This document shows positions 16,514 to 28,900 of a DNA stretch of 37,337 bases, in pieces (the stretch's first letter is position 1; the number at the start of each line of letters is the position of its first letter). The stretch is from NCBI GenBank assembly GCA_036897485.1, contig JAYMTF010000395.1, forward strand, positions 1-37,337. The letters are read 5' to 3'. This DNA is from Pelargonium nanum. Lineage: Eukaryota; Streptophyta; Magnoliopsida; Geraniales; Geraniaceae. Both the position numbers and the translations under genes were made by a program. Under the pieces are notes generated by a model, which did no database searches, had not been told where the DNA came from, and saw only the letters and a program-made list of their open reading frames with translations.

Positions 16514-17056
16514 CTACAACACAAACCCTAAATGCAACTTTAGATCGTTTTCGAGCGGCGTCAAGTTCAAATCCAAGCACAGCACTCTCTTGCTGCTCGA
16601 TTTCTTCATAACCGACACCGGCGCCGGATCAGGACTCGCCTTCGAGCTCTCACTCCGGCTCCGGCTCTCGCTCACAACGACGGCGTTTCGGTGTTTCCTC
16701 ATGTGTCCCCCTAGGGCCTGTCCTATAGCAAATTCGAGGCCACAGATCGAGCACTCGTGCGTCTTCGCCTTCACAGGCGACGCCGGCGACTGCTCTCTAC
16801 CGAGCGCCTCCTCTCCGCCGATCAACCTCGGCTTCTTGTGGCTCGCCCGGTGTCCTCCCAGAGCCTGGAACGACGGGAACTGCCGGTTACAGGTCTTGCA
16901 CTCGAAGACGCGGCTCGGGGACGAGTCGTCGGAGGCTGCCGAGGCGGCGGCGACCATGGACATCATGGACTCTAGCTCTCGGCCGCGAGAGAGAAGCATC
17001 AAACAATCGGCCATGGTTAGGGCATCGAATTCTCGAGCTGATACGGTTCTCTTCAT
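16514..17056 (-). CDS. C2H2 zinc-finger repressor, ZAT11/ZAT12-type
   Basis: Single-exon, GC-rich gene of 180 residues encoding a two-finger C1-2i C2H2 transcription factor. Finger 1 is C53-x2-C56-x12-H69-x3-H73 with QALGGH. Finger 2 is C102-x2-C105-x12-H118-x3-H122, also with QALGGH, the plant-specific DNA-contact motif. The C-terminus has an EAR-type repression motif, LDLNLTPLEN (161-170), with a second DLKLHL right after it. The N-terminus has a leucine-rich MADCLMLLS patch common in this group, and KK/KR clusters could serve as nuclear signals. Relatives repress transcription in stress and reactive-oxygen responses. The start is the only ATG that gives the family N-terminus MKRTVSAREFD. 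A TATA box lies about 130 bases upstream. Which ZAT number is orthologous cannot be fixed from sequence alone; its position fits the ZAT12/ZAT7 locus. Confidence 0.93.
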   Translation of the reverse strand: MKRTVSAREFDALTMADCLMLLSRGRELESMMSMVAAASAASDDSSPSRVFECKTCNRQFPSFQALGGHRASHKKPRLIGGEEALGREQSPASPVKAKTHECSICGLEFAIGQALGGHMRKHRNAVVVSESRSRSESSKASPDPAPVSVMKKSSSKRVLCLDLNLTPLENDLKLHLGFVL

Positions 17057-17183
17057 TTCTAGTGTGAAAGAAATATGAAAAGTTTGAGTTTCGGTTGTTA
17101 GGCTGATAAAAAAACGAGGAATGAGATGTTTTTTTTAAGAAAGAAAGAAGATTAGTGAAAGGGTTGTGGGATTGGGAGGTGAA

Positions 17184-17403
17184 TATTTATAGGTTTTAGA
17201 GAAGAAGCAAAAATGGTGGGTACAAACTACAAACTACAACAAAGTGTACGTGCTACGTTGGTTCCACAAGTGAGACTTTCTTAGTTGACTTTAGTTATGT
17301 AATGGCCAAATTGCCCTTGGTTTCTTGGTGGGCACGAATGGGAAACCGATGGTGATTTTGGCATTTCGAATGGAGGTAGTGTGAAAGGAGAGGAGGACAC
17401 GTG
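17184..17403 (-). promoter_or_regulatory. ZAT promoter: TATA box, W-box core, G-box
   Basis: Reading the minus strand, TATAAATA covers 17184-17191, about 130 bases upstream of the ATG. Further up are a W-box core (TTGACT, plus-strand 17285-17290) and a palindromic G-box CACGTG (17398-17403), with a second ACGT core just beyond (GCACGTCA, 17405-17412). G-box/ABRE and W-box motifs suit a stress-induced ZAT gene. The motifs are short, so function is inference; the TATA box is the most secure. Confidence 0.5.
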
Positions 17404-20400
17404 AGCACGTCAGCATGACAGCGTGGATGAGGCAATATTTAGAGGGAACGAGTCGTGAGTGGTTAGCGGGTGAGTAAGGCGAGTGAGACATTAGAATCAT
17501 GAATGTTCTAGAATTAGAAGATTAGTATGAAAGAGGATTAGGTTTTACAAGGTGAGTCCAAGCAGAGGAAAAATGTGGCTATGACTTCATTTGCACATAT
17601 TTTTCAATGGAACCTAATATGGTACTCTTCAAATTCACATACAAAATTTTATTCGTGTCTCATAGTAGAGTGCACGTGAATGTTGAGTTTTAGTTCATGA
17701 ATTTAGAAACAAAAGTTCATTATATTGAATTTGCTTCTCTTAAGATAAATATTGTTGTGTTATGTGATAATGAAATTATATATATATGCTTTAGTTGTTA
17801 ATAGTATTTTTAACAAAATTATCATCACAATTAACTTTTGACTTGTTCATATTAACACACTATAATATGTGTTTGTAATCTTGTTCGCGTGTTAGTACGT
17901 GTGACTGCCTTGAAAATGTTTTAAGTTTGGAAGTTTGAGAATGAAAGTGGAGGCTCGGGCCATAAGGGCAAAATTGGAGGCTTCGACATTGCTTTTGGGT
18001 TCCTGGAGCTTGCTCAAGGATATCACGCTGCTAATGGAGACCCAAGTGTGAGCTTGAGAAATAGTCTCAGACGTGAAGGTAAGAATCTCAATTGGGATAA
18101 CCTGAATCACATCTCGTTAGGGAGACTACTAAAGAGATAAAATGTTTAATTGTGGGTGCAAATTTCTTAGTCGCGAAATGCGGCGTTTGTGGGTGTCTTT
18201 AGAGACTTTGAATTAGGAGAACATTTTTATAAAAGTCTTTGAAAAGTAGCTGACATGGCGATCCGACGCCGAGTGACGATTTATTATTTGTAATTCTAGT
18301 TTATGATTTCCTATATATCATCAAAAAAATTTTCGTGAAATTGTAATTTTCTTTTTAAAGAACTAATATTATAAACCACTCTACAATTCCAACTATGAAT
18401 AAAATACACTTGGATATTCCACTACCTACATATTCCACTATATTAATTAATCAAATTCCAAAAAATTAGTTAACAAATAAAGCATAAGAGAGGAATAGTT
18501 GTTAGTTATCCAAATGGAGTTGGGTGTGACTTTTGGTAGTGTAGAGTGTGAGGTGTCAAAAATTGACCGTAGCATCATATAGTGTATAGTATAATCAAGT
18601 TGATTTGTTGACAACCAATGGAGTTGGTGTGGTTGGTTGATTACTTGTTAGTTTTAGTTTCAAGATTGATTGCACACTTTAATTTGAATGAATAAATAAA
18701 CACTATACTAGGTAGCTTAACAACAACACCATTACTACATTTTTGCAAATTGTAGGCGGCCAGTCAACTCTTGTTACATTCTTCAACTATAATCACTTAG
18801 TGGACTAACCAATTATTTATTGCTAGTTCTTAGAAACTAAATCCAGTTTTAGAAAACTAATTGTAATTGGGACAAGAAGATTGGTACGGCAATTGGTGAT
18901 GTCAAGGAAGCGATAGCTTGTTGTGTGCCTCAGTTTTCAATGTAGAAATGAGCCAAAATTGTTCATCTTCTTCACATGACCACAACACAAAGTCTAGCTC
19001 TTGAAGAAAAGTACACTTTTTGATAAGAAGAGAGTATAGTTTTGGAAAAGTGCAGTGCCGTGCAGTCCAATATATGCTTCTCTCTTGTTCTTATCTCAAG
19101 TTTCTATCTTATGAAAGTCTTTTCTCACTACTTTTGTCTTCACATTGGTTATTTTAAATAGTAATGTCACGGAGAAGACTTATACATCTTAATTCGTCTG
19201 TATACATTATTAATGCGGTGTTTCTTCCTTGTTCAAGTTGTCGCTAATGTCATCCAACGAATTTTATAGAGTTAGGTGCACGGTTTACTTGACTTTCCTA
19301 CATAAGAACATGCGTTAGATGAATAACAGTGGGTTGTACTGAAATTCTCTTACGGTATGAGGGTTAGTGAATCAGACTTAACAAACAGTAATTCACAAGT
19401 ATGTGATTGATTTTTGTAATGCAACCTCTATGAAGTATTTATAAAAGTAGATCTGTGATTTTGATTGGTGAAGACAATATACGTTGAATTTGAACATGTG
19501 TGATCTATGTAGGCCTTTTGGACCGGTTTGTGGGTACCACAAGTTGTTTGGTGGACAGTGGACCGGATCTCGTCGACCATGATTCGGATTGTATGTCTCA
19601 TGTAACAATTTGGATCGAAATAAGTCTAAATCGGACAAAGTTGTGCCAAAATTAGCCAACTGGACAAAGTAGGACGACTTGAGAAGTGCCCACGACCATG
19701 TGCCAGTTTGTGCATGTACACATTCATATTTTGTTTTTTAAGTGATTTTCTCGCTTGTGATCGATCGTAAGACTGACGTTTGAGATTCTACCGTTAAATA
19801 TTGTATGCATCATCAATCACATAGTCTTTTTTATCTAGCGTTGTGCGGTTGTGCCCATCTATGAGCTAGCTATGGAAGCCTCTCATAGTCACCGGTATGT
19901 TAGTTGGATCAAGAAGTCAATAGTAAGAGATTTAAAAAGCTCTAATGTAGACATGTCTTTTCTCTTGCTTTTATTTCCATGAAAATGGCTTCAATCAAGT
20001 GGTGGCCAAAGAGAGTAGGGAGGTGGCAATATTATAAGATATATAGTAGTAGCAATCAACCCTATCAATTTCAAGTACACCCAGTACGATCTTAGAATCA
20101 ATTTTTTTAAGAAAGGTACAACTCTAACTTAACTTGCCTTCTAAGCTTAATATTTTAACAATTTGTTTATTTGTCTTGTTATTGACTTTTCAGTGCGTTT
20201 ATATAACTAATGAAGTTTTTTATTCTTAATTTCGTCACAGTCACTGTCATCATAAGCATCAGCAACCTCAATAATCGCTGTTAAGTTAATCCATATAATT
20301 AATTAAGTCGGTAAGAGAGATTAACAAGCGTGGCTCAATACAATAAACCTGCGGTCAACCTCTCTAACTAACAATTAGCTCGGCTGCTTAATTGGATTGT

Positions 20401-21952
20401 AACTTGTAAGACAAATAAAACGGCAAATTGTTCCATAACCAAGATTTATAGTCTCATAGTATATGAAGTAAAGTGATTTCTTGTCGTCATTGCCCACTTG
20501 AAAATAAATCAAACTTATTTTGTCAGGAAAAGTCTTCTTCTTGTACAATCTCAGAAACTCATCAATTGGTTCAATGGTTGTTTTGTAAGACTTATCAAAA
20601 CATTTTTTTTTCAACTCCACGGTTATCCCACTAACACTAGCCAGATTTCCGGTCCATATTTATTTGAGTTGGTGTTTCATAAAATGGTCCCGATCATTGT
20701 TAAATCGGGTTAGACAGAATCCGCACATTTTATACTCACAATTCACATTTTTTTTATGTCGAGTTTGATGATCAAAAACTCGAATTGTCAGCTCTAGAAA
20801 TCACTCCAAATTGAATAGATGATTATTATATTATTTTTTGAAAGGAAGAGCTAATTATAGTATAGAGAAAAATTAACTTATTTATCTTAGTGCTCTTTAA
20901 AATTTAGCCGAGACCATGAATCAAATTATATGAAGGGAGAAATTTAAAATATGAACACAAACATGAACAGCAGCATGTTGGGCCCAAGTTAACGCACACT
21001 CATGACATTGAAAGTTTAGTATTACGTTAAACATGTCAACTTAAATCCGACTTGTTTATTAAACAAGTTAAATAACACGACAAGAGCATGATCAGTTTAT
21101 GATTAGGTTGACACAACATGATACGACTAACTCGTTTAAACAATTGAGTTCAAAAATACATGACCCTTGATAAATTTAACTTATACGAGTCATTTAGTCA
21201 CAATATATATGTTTTAAAAATTACATTTTATCTTTAAATGGGTGGATGAATAAACTAGTTACACGAACACAACCCGATTATTGACCGATTATGTTAAATT
21301 TAAATCTATTTAAATTCGTGTCGTGTCACAAATCACGGCACAAATTGCCAGCCGTACCCATGACCAACAACAAGACCAAGACAAGGAACACAAAAGCCAA
21401 ATTGACTCACTCGGACAACCATCTAGAATATTGCTGATATATTCAAAATCATTAGGTTTCAGCATTCTGATTCAGTGTGAAAGGAGCCGTAGTAGCTCAA
21501 CGTTTGGTTCAACCGAAACACAAATTGCTTGTGCACTTTGGGTTGAAGTTCTCCTCACAACTTAGCAAGCTAGAAACCCATCTACAAGTTTAAACTTTAA
21601 ACCACTTTTTGCTTATCAGTCAAGCTAAAATATCACCAAGTTGACGTCCCTATCATTACTGTTGGACTTCAACTATTTGACTATTCAATATTGATCTGAA
21701 CGTGTCTCTCTAATATAATATCTCACACCCTCCTAACACATCATACCATGGAACAAACAAATGGCTGAATCTTAGAGGTGTGAATGATAAAGATATGTTC
21801 TACACGTGTATGCGTCTACAAATAAAGTAAACACATGTACACAGAAACAATAATTCAAAGAGTTCTATCAAATTAAACAAGTACCAAGCTTCAAGTGTGA
21901 AACATGTATTTATATGTTCTAAGCAAAATATGACTTGGTAGTTGGTACTCAC
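17404..21952. other. 4.5-kb intergenic region without a supportable gene
   Basis: Mostly AT-rich. About 17930-18100 has a GC-richer patch whose plus-strand frame starting at 17941 stays open for some 35 codons before stopping. It may be a gene remnant, but I recognise nothing. About 19480-19700 is another GC-richer patch with no family resemblance. 20990-21350 carries GTGTCGTGTCAC / AAATTGCCAGCC words similar to the right end of the MITE in the RPS15A intron. It may be a related hAT-like copy, but its other end is not visible. Confidence 0.4.
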
Positions 21953-22130
21953 CTGCCCAGAATGAAAACTGTAAGTTTCAGATAAGCATTGTAGAAGACC
22001 ATGTAAGTGGTGACGTTTTGCGTAAAGAGTTTTGTTAAGTTGGCTAATACTACAAGTAATGGCCTCTGGTGTCGTCGTCACAGCTGATGACAATTCCCTC
22101 GGACTTCGTTTTCTCCTTTCACTGTCCAAC
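21953..22130 (-). other. Orphan exon-like block, 59 codons, gene unknown
   Basis: On the minus strand an acceptor ATTACAG and a donor CAG then GTGAGT bracket 178 bases. They are open in one frame from the second base: LDSERRKRSPRELSSAVTTT, then PEAITCSISQLNKTLYAKRH, then HLHGLLQCLSETYSFHSGQ. Composition is protein-like and GC content exceeds the flanks. I do not recognise the family. I found no adjoining exons with confidence in 21300-21950 or 22140-24600. It could be an internal exon of a gene I cannot assemble, a remnant, or an alternative exon of the 53-residue gene upstream (24602-24844), which lies on the same strand. Confidence 0.35.
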
Positions 22131-22139
22131 CTGTAATAT

Positions 22140-24600
22140 AATCAGATGTAAACACAATACATGGAACATTGCAGTAATAGAAGCTCGCATATGCGCCAAA
22201 GGTTTGAATCAGTTTCATGAAAATGTATAGATTAAGGCAGATTAAGATATCATTAGTAAAGTCAAAGCAAAAGTATAAGAAGTCAGTAGCAGGCACATCT
22301 TCAATGTCATCATAAGAAAAAGATGTTAACAATGATTATTGACTTTTAGCAGTGAAGTGATGACTCTGGGTGCCATATATGGACACCAGAGTACAATTTC
22401 AACAGGAATCTCTTTTTCCTTCCTTTACAACAATGATCTAAAAGACTCTTATCAGCAAAGATGGAAACAAGAGTTTCCAGAAACAAAAGGATACATAGCA
22501 CAAACATTTGTCACGCAAAAATCAAACAATTCTCTGTGATGGAAGAAAACGTTCTTCACTTTCCCTATGACAATACCAATTTCATGTGATCACTTCACAA
22601 ATAACACAACTATCATCATGTCCTTATTAGGCCCAACCAAAAGTCTTTTGAGGTCCAGACATTACCTTTCTTGTGTTTCAAGGCCACTAATTCAGTTTTC
22701 CCACTCAATAAAAACATGTTCAAGCATAAAAGCACTGCATGTGTAAAAGAGCATGTATGTGCTGACTTTGTCTCATAAATAGATGCACCAATTTCATATA
22801 CTATAGCAGATTCATATCTTGTGCTTTTCAATTCTCATTTTCATACCTTTGTACCTTACCAAAAGAAAACATGTGTGTGCAACCAATGATTCAAAATACA
22901 GGGAAAATAAAGCCTGAAAGAATTATCAAATGTCATTCCTCCTCTCTCACGGCAGCTTACCAATAGAAAAGAGATGAAAGATAAATAAGCTACCTAATTT
23001 TAATGTTTAAGTCACCACGAAATTAGACTTCTTTAGCCAGAATTATTGAAACGATCTTATGCACTTTTCAATATTTCATTAAGCAAAAGTAGGAAATGAA
23101 GTTTCAGTCATTACCCATGTATCTAGATGGCAAAAAAATAACATACCCAAACGAGCTAAGCAAATCAAGGTACCGTATTGTTGTTACTTGTTTCATAGGG
23201 TCCAATGGTTCATGGGAAAGGGTCTTGGCCATACCTCTGGCGTTACAGCAAAATGTCACATATGGTTCTACAGGAAACATGCATAATTATTGACTAATGT
23301 GCCAGCAAAGTCCCTGGCCCAACCCAAGGGTCCGAGCAATTAGAAACTTATATTTAATCCTGTTATGCATAGTTCGATACATATCAACTAGAATTCATAA
23401 ACATGCACACTATATCTCTTAACTGAGAGTATACCCTACACTCCAGAGGAGACAAGCAAATAAGGTATCATATCGTTGTTACTTGTTTCATAGAGTCCAA
23501 TGGTTCATGGGATGGGAAAGGGTCCTGGCCATACCTCCGGCATTGCAGCAAAATGTCACATATGGTTTTACTGGAAACATGCATAACTCTCAACTAATGT
23601 GCCAGCAAAATGGCCCAACCAAGTGTAGTTCGATACATATCTCTCCTCCTAAATTTAACCCTGTTATGTGCCTATCATTCTTCATGGGTTAAACGTTTCT
23701 TCATCCTATTCTTCAACCTAAAAGCTTATGTTGCTAAGTAGACGACCCAACTAATATATCAAATGGTCTCAAACTTCACGCTTTCAATGTAGGATACATC
23801 AAAAATCCCTTTAGAACAAGTCTGGTCTGAACGTGCCCCAAACACAAATGGGCCACAAAGCTTAAGTTGTTAAAAGGACAATCAAACTAGTATATCAAAC
23901 AGTATCAAACTACACAAACAAACATCCAAGTTGGGATATTTCAACATCCCATAATGATTTCTTATGCGGAGGTGAAACCCCAAACCAAGTACCAAGGTGT
24001 TAAATGCTATATGAAGAAACTAAGTTCTCTATCTTTACTATTCCCATTCTGCATTGGGTTCAACATAATGTTGTTGTAAACAATATCTAAAGTTCAAGAG
24101 TAAACTACAGGAGGTTAACATAAATGTCTTCAAACTCAGAGTAAGCAACCTGCATCTATTTACACTAGGCATGAAGTGATATACTGATATGTGCACGCAT
24201 CATGTAATACTAATCATCAAGACATGGGGGCTTGTGTTCCAAATGCATTCATCCCGTCATCGCAACTTCAATTAAAATACAGTACAATAAAAAAACTGGT
24301 AAATCAAGATAATTAACAAGCAACTGTGCTTACATCTAATAACAGAGAATTTTACAGACTCATTTCAGAACCTAACTCTGTAGTATTATTTAATAATGTT
24401 TCTCAGTTGAAAAACACCCACTAATATACTTTACATAAATTCCTCCAACTCAACAAAATTACAAATTGGAACTATCATGAACAATGGCATGCAAATTCAA
24501 GAAGTAAAAAATCATTAGTCTGAACAAAATAGGGCATAATTCACTGACATGTGTAAGAAGAAAAAAGACTAACTAATTAGGATTATCAAAAAATTGATGC
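22140..24600. other. Region between orphan exon and 53-residue gene
   Basis: Apart from the duplication at 23158-23690 I see nothing clear. Open frames here are short, AT-rich and unlike known proteins. On the minus strand this is the 3' flank of the 53-residue gene, so part may be its 3' UTR or a long transcript leading into the exon at 21953-22130. Confidence 0.35.
23158..23690 (+). repeat. Tandem duplication, period about 294 bp
   Basis: Copy 1 starts at about 23158 and copy 2 at about 23452. Shared blocks include TTGTTACTTGTTTCATAG, GTCCAATGGTTCATGGGA, AGCAAAATGTCACATATGGT, GGAAACATGCATAA and CTAATGTGCCAGCAAA. After these, both carry TAGTTCGATACATATC and a (C/T)CCTGTTATG(C/T) block in different order, so the second copy has been rearranged. 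Non-coding; no element ends are seen. Confidence 0.8.
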
Positions 24601-24601
24601 G

Positions 24602-24844
24602 TCAATTGCCAGCATCATTTTTGTTATCAAGATCCCCAAACTTGTCCTTGAAGGAGTCCTGCTTCTTAAGCCACATCATGTGACCCTGCAATCCAAACAC
24701 CACAACATCAAATTCAAGCGATAACAAAAAAATTGGGAGAGAAAGAGGAAAGGGTCGAAGGTGTACCTGGAGAGCCGCAGCCCAGACAATAAGAGCCGAA
24801 GCGATTAAGAACTTCTTGTCCTTGAGCAGAAACCTAACTTCCAT
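24602..24844 (-). CDS. 53-residue single-pass membrane protein, unknown function
   Basis: Two exons, 24767-24844 and 24602-24685, joined in phase 0 by an 81-bp GT-AG intron, give 53 residues: MEVRFLLKDKK, a hydrophobic segment FLIASALIVWAAALQ (12-26) continuing GHMMWL, then a charged tail KKQDSFKDKFGDLDNKNDAGN. The layout is a short basic N-terminus, one membrane span and a hydrophilic acidic/basic tail. It looks like a small organelle or ER membrane protein, but I cannot name the family and assign no role. Supporting reality: a clean intron, codon use like the neighbours, and an AAACCCTAG telo-box just before the ATG (24853-24861, plus strand), a motif typical of housekeeping promoters. The codon before the ATG is in frame but lacks another ATG, so 24844 is the start. 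Confidence 0.75.
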   Translation of the reverse strand: MEVRFLLKDKKFLIASALIVWAAALQVHLRPFPLSLPIFLLSLEFDVVVFGLQGHMMWLKKQDSFKDKFGDLDNKNDAGN

Positions 24845-24959
24845 ATTTACCAAAACCCTAGATTGCAGACGTTGGGTGGAGGTGAAGGTGGAGGTGGAGG
24901 CTCAGCTCTTCCTCTTACTTGTCTTCCAAATCTTCACTCTAACGTAATCAGGTCACTGC

Positions 24960-25995
24960 GAACAAAAGGGTTAGAATCTGCGCGACAGTGGGTGTGCGTT
25001 TTGAGTAAGGATCGGAAAATTAATTTTTAGCTGCAAGTCTAGTCTGATCAGTTGGGTGGGTCCAACATTTTCACAGTGCATTGAGTTGGTAACACTTGCT
25101 TTTGTAACTATTTTTATAAGACTCACAATATTAATGATAAGTTAAGAGTGATACAATGCAGCTAGCCGGAGCCGAGCTCCACATCAAAGAGTAACTTTTC
25201 TAGCCATCCAATTCGTTGAGCGATATAAAAAAACAAAGAAGATGTTACTAGATAAACTTTTTTGAGTGTCAAAAAGTCAACTACTTTACCATTTGAGGAT
25301 CAATTGTACAGCTGAGAAATAATAAATTGTGCATCACACTCCACGATAACCTTATTCCAAACATTGCTAGAAGCCCATTGTATAATGCTTCCTCCTCTCC
25401 TGGGTCGAGAGTTGCCCGAAGACTCCGATGTAAAGAATCAATTCAACTAAAAATTTAAGATGATAGTTGAAAGTTTGGTTTAATTTTTTTTATTCTAACA
25501 TGCCCTTTATGTGCTTATCGCTTTGCAAGTGGTCCATGCATATATGAACTTCTTGCCTTGTGCTGAAATTTAATATGGGCGGCGACATAGTCAAAGTTCA
25601 AAGGCTAATTTTTTGAACACAATCCAAAGAGTAACTTCGCGTTGCGGTGAGCTAATCTCTTTCTAATAGTAAAGAGACACTGTCTTGCTTGTTACATTGA
25701 TAACCATTTTATCTTTAACAATCGAGCATACCTTTTTTCCCATCAGTCAATAATGCTCATCTCCCTTTACAAACCATTTCCACAAAACTACCTAATTAAC
25801 CCAACAAGTATAGGAATAGCAAAAAAATTTAATAGTATTATCACAAATATGAACTCATGTCACAAGTTTCACAACTGTTTCTGTAAAGAAAGAAAAAAAG
25901 AAGCTAATAGTAATAGCAATCAGTATGAATATCCCAGTTTGATTCCCAATCAAACAAGATAAGCATTTCCTAGATGGAAGTCTTGTCCTTCTAAT
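24960..25995. other. Intergenic region between the 53-residue gene and ALP1-like
   Basis: About 1 kb, moderately AT-rich, with no gene recognised. It contains the upstream flank of the 53-residue gene and the 3' flank of the transposase-derived gene. Short open frames at 25753-25962 are Asn/Lys-rich and unconvincing. Confidence 0.35.
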
Positions 25996-28900
25996 TTAAG
26001 GAGGCAACTTTCCAGATAGGTAGAGAGAAAGTTGCTCTCTCATGATAGAGGCAGTCTTGTCGACGGATTCACAATTTTGTTGCCGATATCCAGAGTCATG
26101 CTGATGAGACAATGGCAACTCTTCGGGTGCCTCATCCTCCAAATCAATGACGATATTGTGCAGTAAGCAGCAAACAAGTATAATCCTCGGCAACTTATTC
26201 TTATCAGGCTTCCACATCACTCCTTGAATTATCCTCCACATTTCCTTCAATCTTGCCAATGCCCTTTGTGCCACCATTCTTGTAGCAGATTGCCGTTTAT
26301 TGAACTCAGCCTGATGATCTGGGAGGCCTTTTCCTTGGATAGGAGTGAGAAGCCATGGCAAAAGGGGAAAACCCGAGTCCCCTATGATATATTCTCTTAA
26401 CTCTAATCCTTTTGAAAGCTCTATCATCTTCCCATTTAGCCTCTTGCCTTCTTGAGAAAGTCTGTAGAAACCTGAGCTACGGAGCACAGGATCATCACCC
26501 AAACTTCCAGGCCAGCCTGTAATTATGTCACGAAATCTCATCTCTGGGTCCACGATTGCCTGCAAGATCATGCTACAATTTTTCTCACGATCAAGCCAGA
26601 CATCATTTGATGCATCTGCAGGGAGAGTCATATTGATGTATGTGATGTCAATGACACCACAGCAATTTGGAAGTCCTCGGATTTTCTCGAACTTGGATTT
26701 TATCTTTTCCATTTCTGCTTCTGTTGAAGGCCAATGAAGATGTTTGAGTCCTCTTTCTTCCATAGCTTCCACAAACCGCCAAGTTACTTGTGCAACAGTT
26801 GATTGGTTGATTCCGAAAGAGTCGCCAATGATTGATAATGATTCGCCAGAGCTAAGCCTCCTGAGGGCAACTGCCACTTGGTCATTTAGAGACAAGGGCT
26901 TCCCAGAAAGATAAGTGAAGTTTGAAGTTTTAGCTGTCATATCTTCCCTCACAAGTGAACATATGTAGCTGAATGTCTTTCTTGAAATTTTGAAGACAGA
27001 TTCAAATGTCTTTGAATCCTTTGATTGCGATAAAGACCCTATAAAGAGCAAAACTAGATCATAATCACCAATAGAATCAAATCTTCCTCTCATTCAAGAG
27101 AATTTTCACAGTGATAAGAAGAAGAAATAAAACATCCTTTGCTATCTGCAATCTGTGAAGTACTACCAAAGAATGTAATTTATTGAAGACATAAAATGAT
27201 GGTATCCAAATACAGATATGCAACAGTCAATGCATGAAAATGATTAGTGTCCAGTCCAAACTGCATTCACACGCATGTATAACGTAAAAATGATTGTCAA
27301 AAGACCAACTTATAATCACATAAAGGGGAGTACAGAAGTGCATTTACTTCCAGAAGAATGAATGGTATAAATACCTCCCAAACAACATATATTGAGAACC
27401 ATACATAACTAACAATCATCTTATCTTCTGTTAAGATAAGTCTGACAGAGCATATATATTTATGATTCTTAAACACATCCTCTATAATTAATTAGGAAGG
27501 TTCACAATACAGAATAATCATATACTTATGACAGAAGTCATCAACATCACAACTTTAAATCAACCATTCACCCCCCATAATTCATTTTTTTTTTATCAAT
27601 GCTGTTAGAGTTCAAAAACACAAAAATCCACCGCGTCATTCGCTGTGTGAATATATTTAATTTTGCATTCTATATGGTACGTGAGACTTCCAAGGCCTGT
27701 AAATAAACCATCTTTGCTGATAGGGAAATCCAGAAATCAGTTGATTGTAAGGCACAGCGTGCCCATTTTCTACTGAAGACACATGCATATTGATCTCTTT
27801 GTCTGATCAAATTTGACATGATATTAAATTGTCTAATTTTCTATCAAATGCACTTCGCTAAAACCATTTGTTGGGTCTTGGGAGCGGGGAGAGCTGAATC
27901 AGTTGTACATATTACAATCTCAGAAATTGTAACTCTTGATCATCCACAAGATACTCAAACCAGGGCTGTAGCACGACCTTGGCAGACAAGTGAATGAGCA
28001 AGTGACATAAAAACATAGTAACGAGTATGTTGCTAGATACTATTTGACATTATTGTCATACATAACCAAGCTTATTTCACATATAAGCAAGCAAGGTAAC
28101 CCTAGTTGTTGTGGATGTCAAGGTACACCAATAGTCGTTAAATCTTCAATGATATAATGCTAAAACAAAATTAGGAAAAGAAAAACTATGCCCGGAAGAA
28201 AGATGGATCCAAAACTCACATAGATAACACAAAAAAGACAATTTATAAAAATAATAGCACAGCAGTGCCCAAGTTATTCTAATTCTATATGTTTTAGATC
28301 AATAAAACATTGGCTGAACAGTAAATCATGAGGGAAACATCTTGTATCTCAAACGTAAAGAAGGTGGTACATTAATGCAAGTGGAACTTTATTTCTGCTC
28401 ACTAGGAATCTGTCGTGCTAGTAAGAAGATGAATGGGATTTACATTTCTGCTCACTTGGAATCTGCCGTGCTAGTAAGAAGATGAATGGGATTTACAATA
28501 AGTATATCAAGTATCAACAATGGTATCTAAATGCCAACGAAGAAAAACAACTCATTTGGTAAGAAGTCAATCTAAATAATGGTCTCAAGTACCAAGAGAA
28601 AAACTTGATTCAACTGAGAGGCCATTACAGCAGAATGGAGGATGGTGCAAGGCGGGGATGTTGAAGACATAACTTGCAGGTAAATCATTGCAGATCTAAG
28701 GTTTTTCCCTTTGGAGCTTTGAAAACATCTCCTTGCTTCCATGGAACAAGGGAAGATGTTAATAGAGCTCATATTCTAGCTGTTAAAGGAAGGTGTGACA
28801 TCTCATTATCTCTGGAAATGTAATGGACTAATTGGCAGGAATGCCACTTGTGTACTAAAGTCCAATTATATATGAAGTTCTTAATTTGTTTGATCCAAAA

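Noticed and set aside
16590-17078. 162-codon plus-strand ORF opposite the ZAT gene
   Set aside because: A GC-rich antisense shadow of the C2H2 coding sequence; it resembles no known protein.
17892-18110. ORFs on both strands in a GC-richer patch
   Set aside because: Short, no recognisable domain, no supporting splice sites or promoter.
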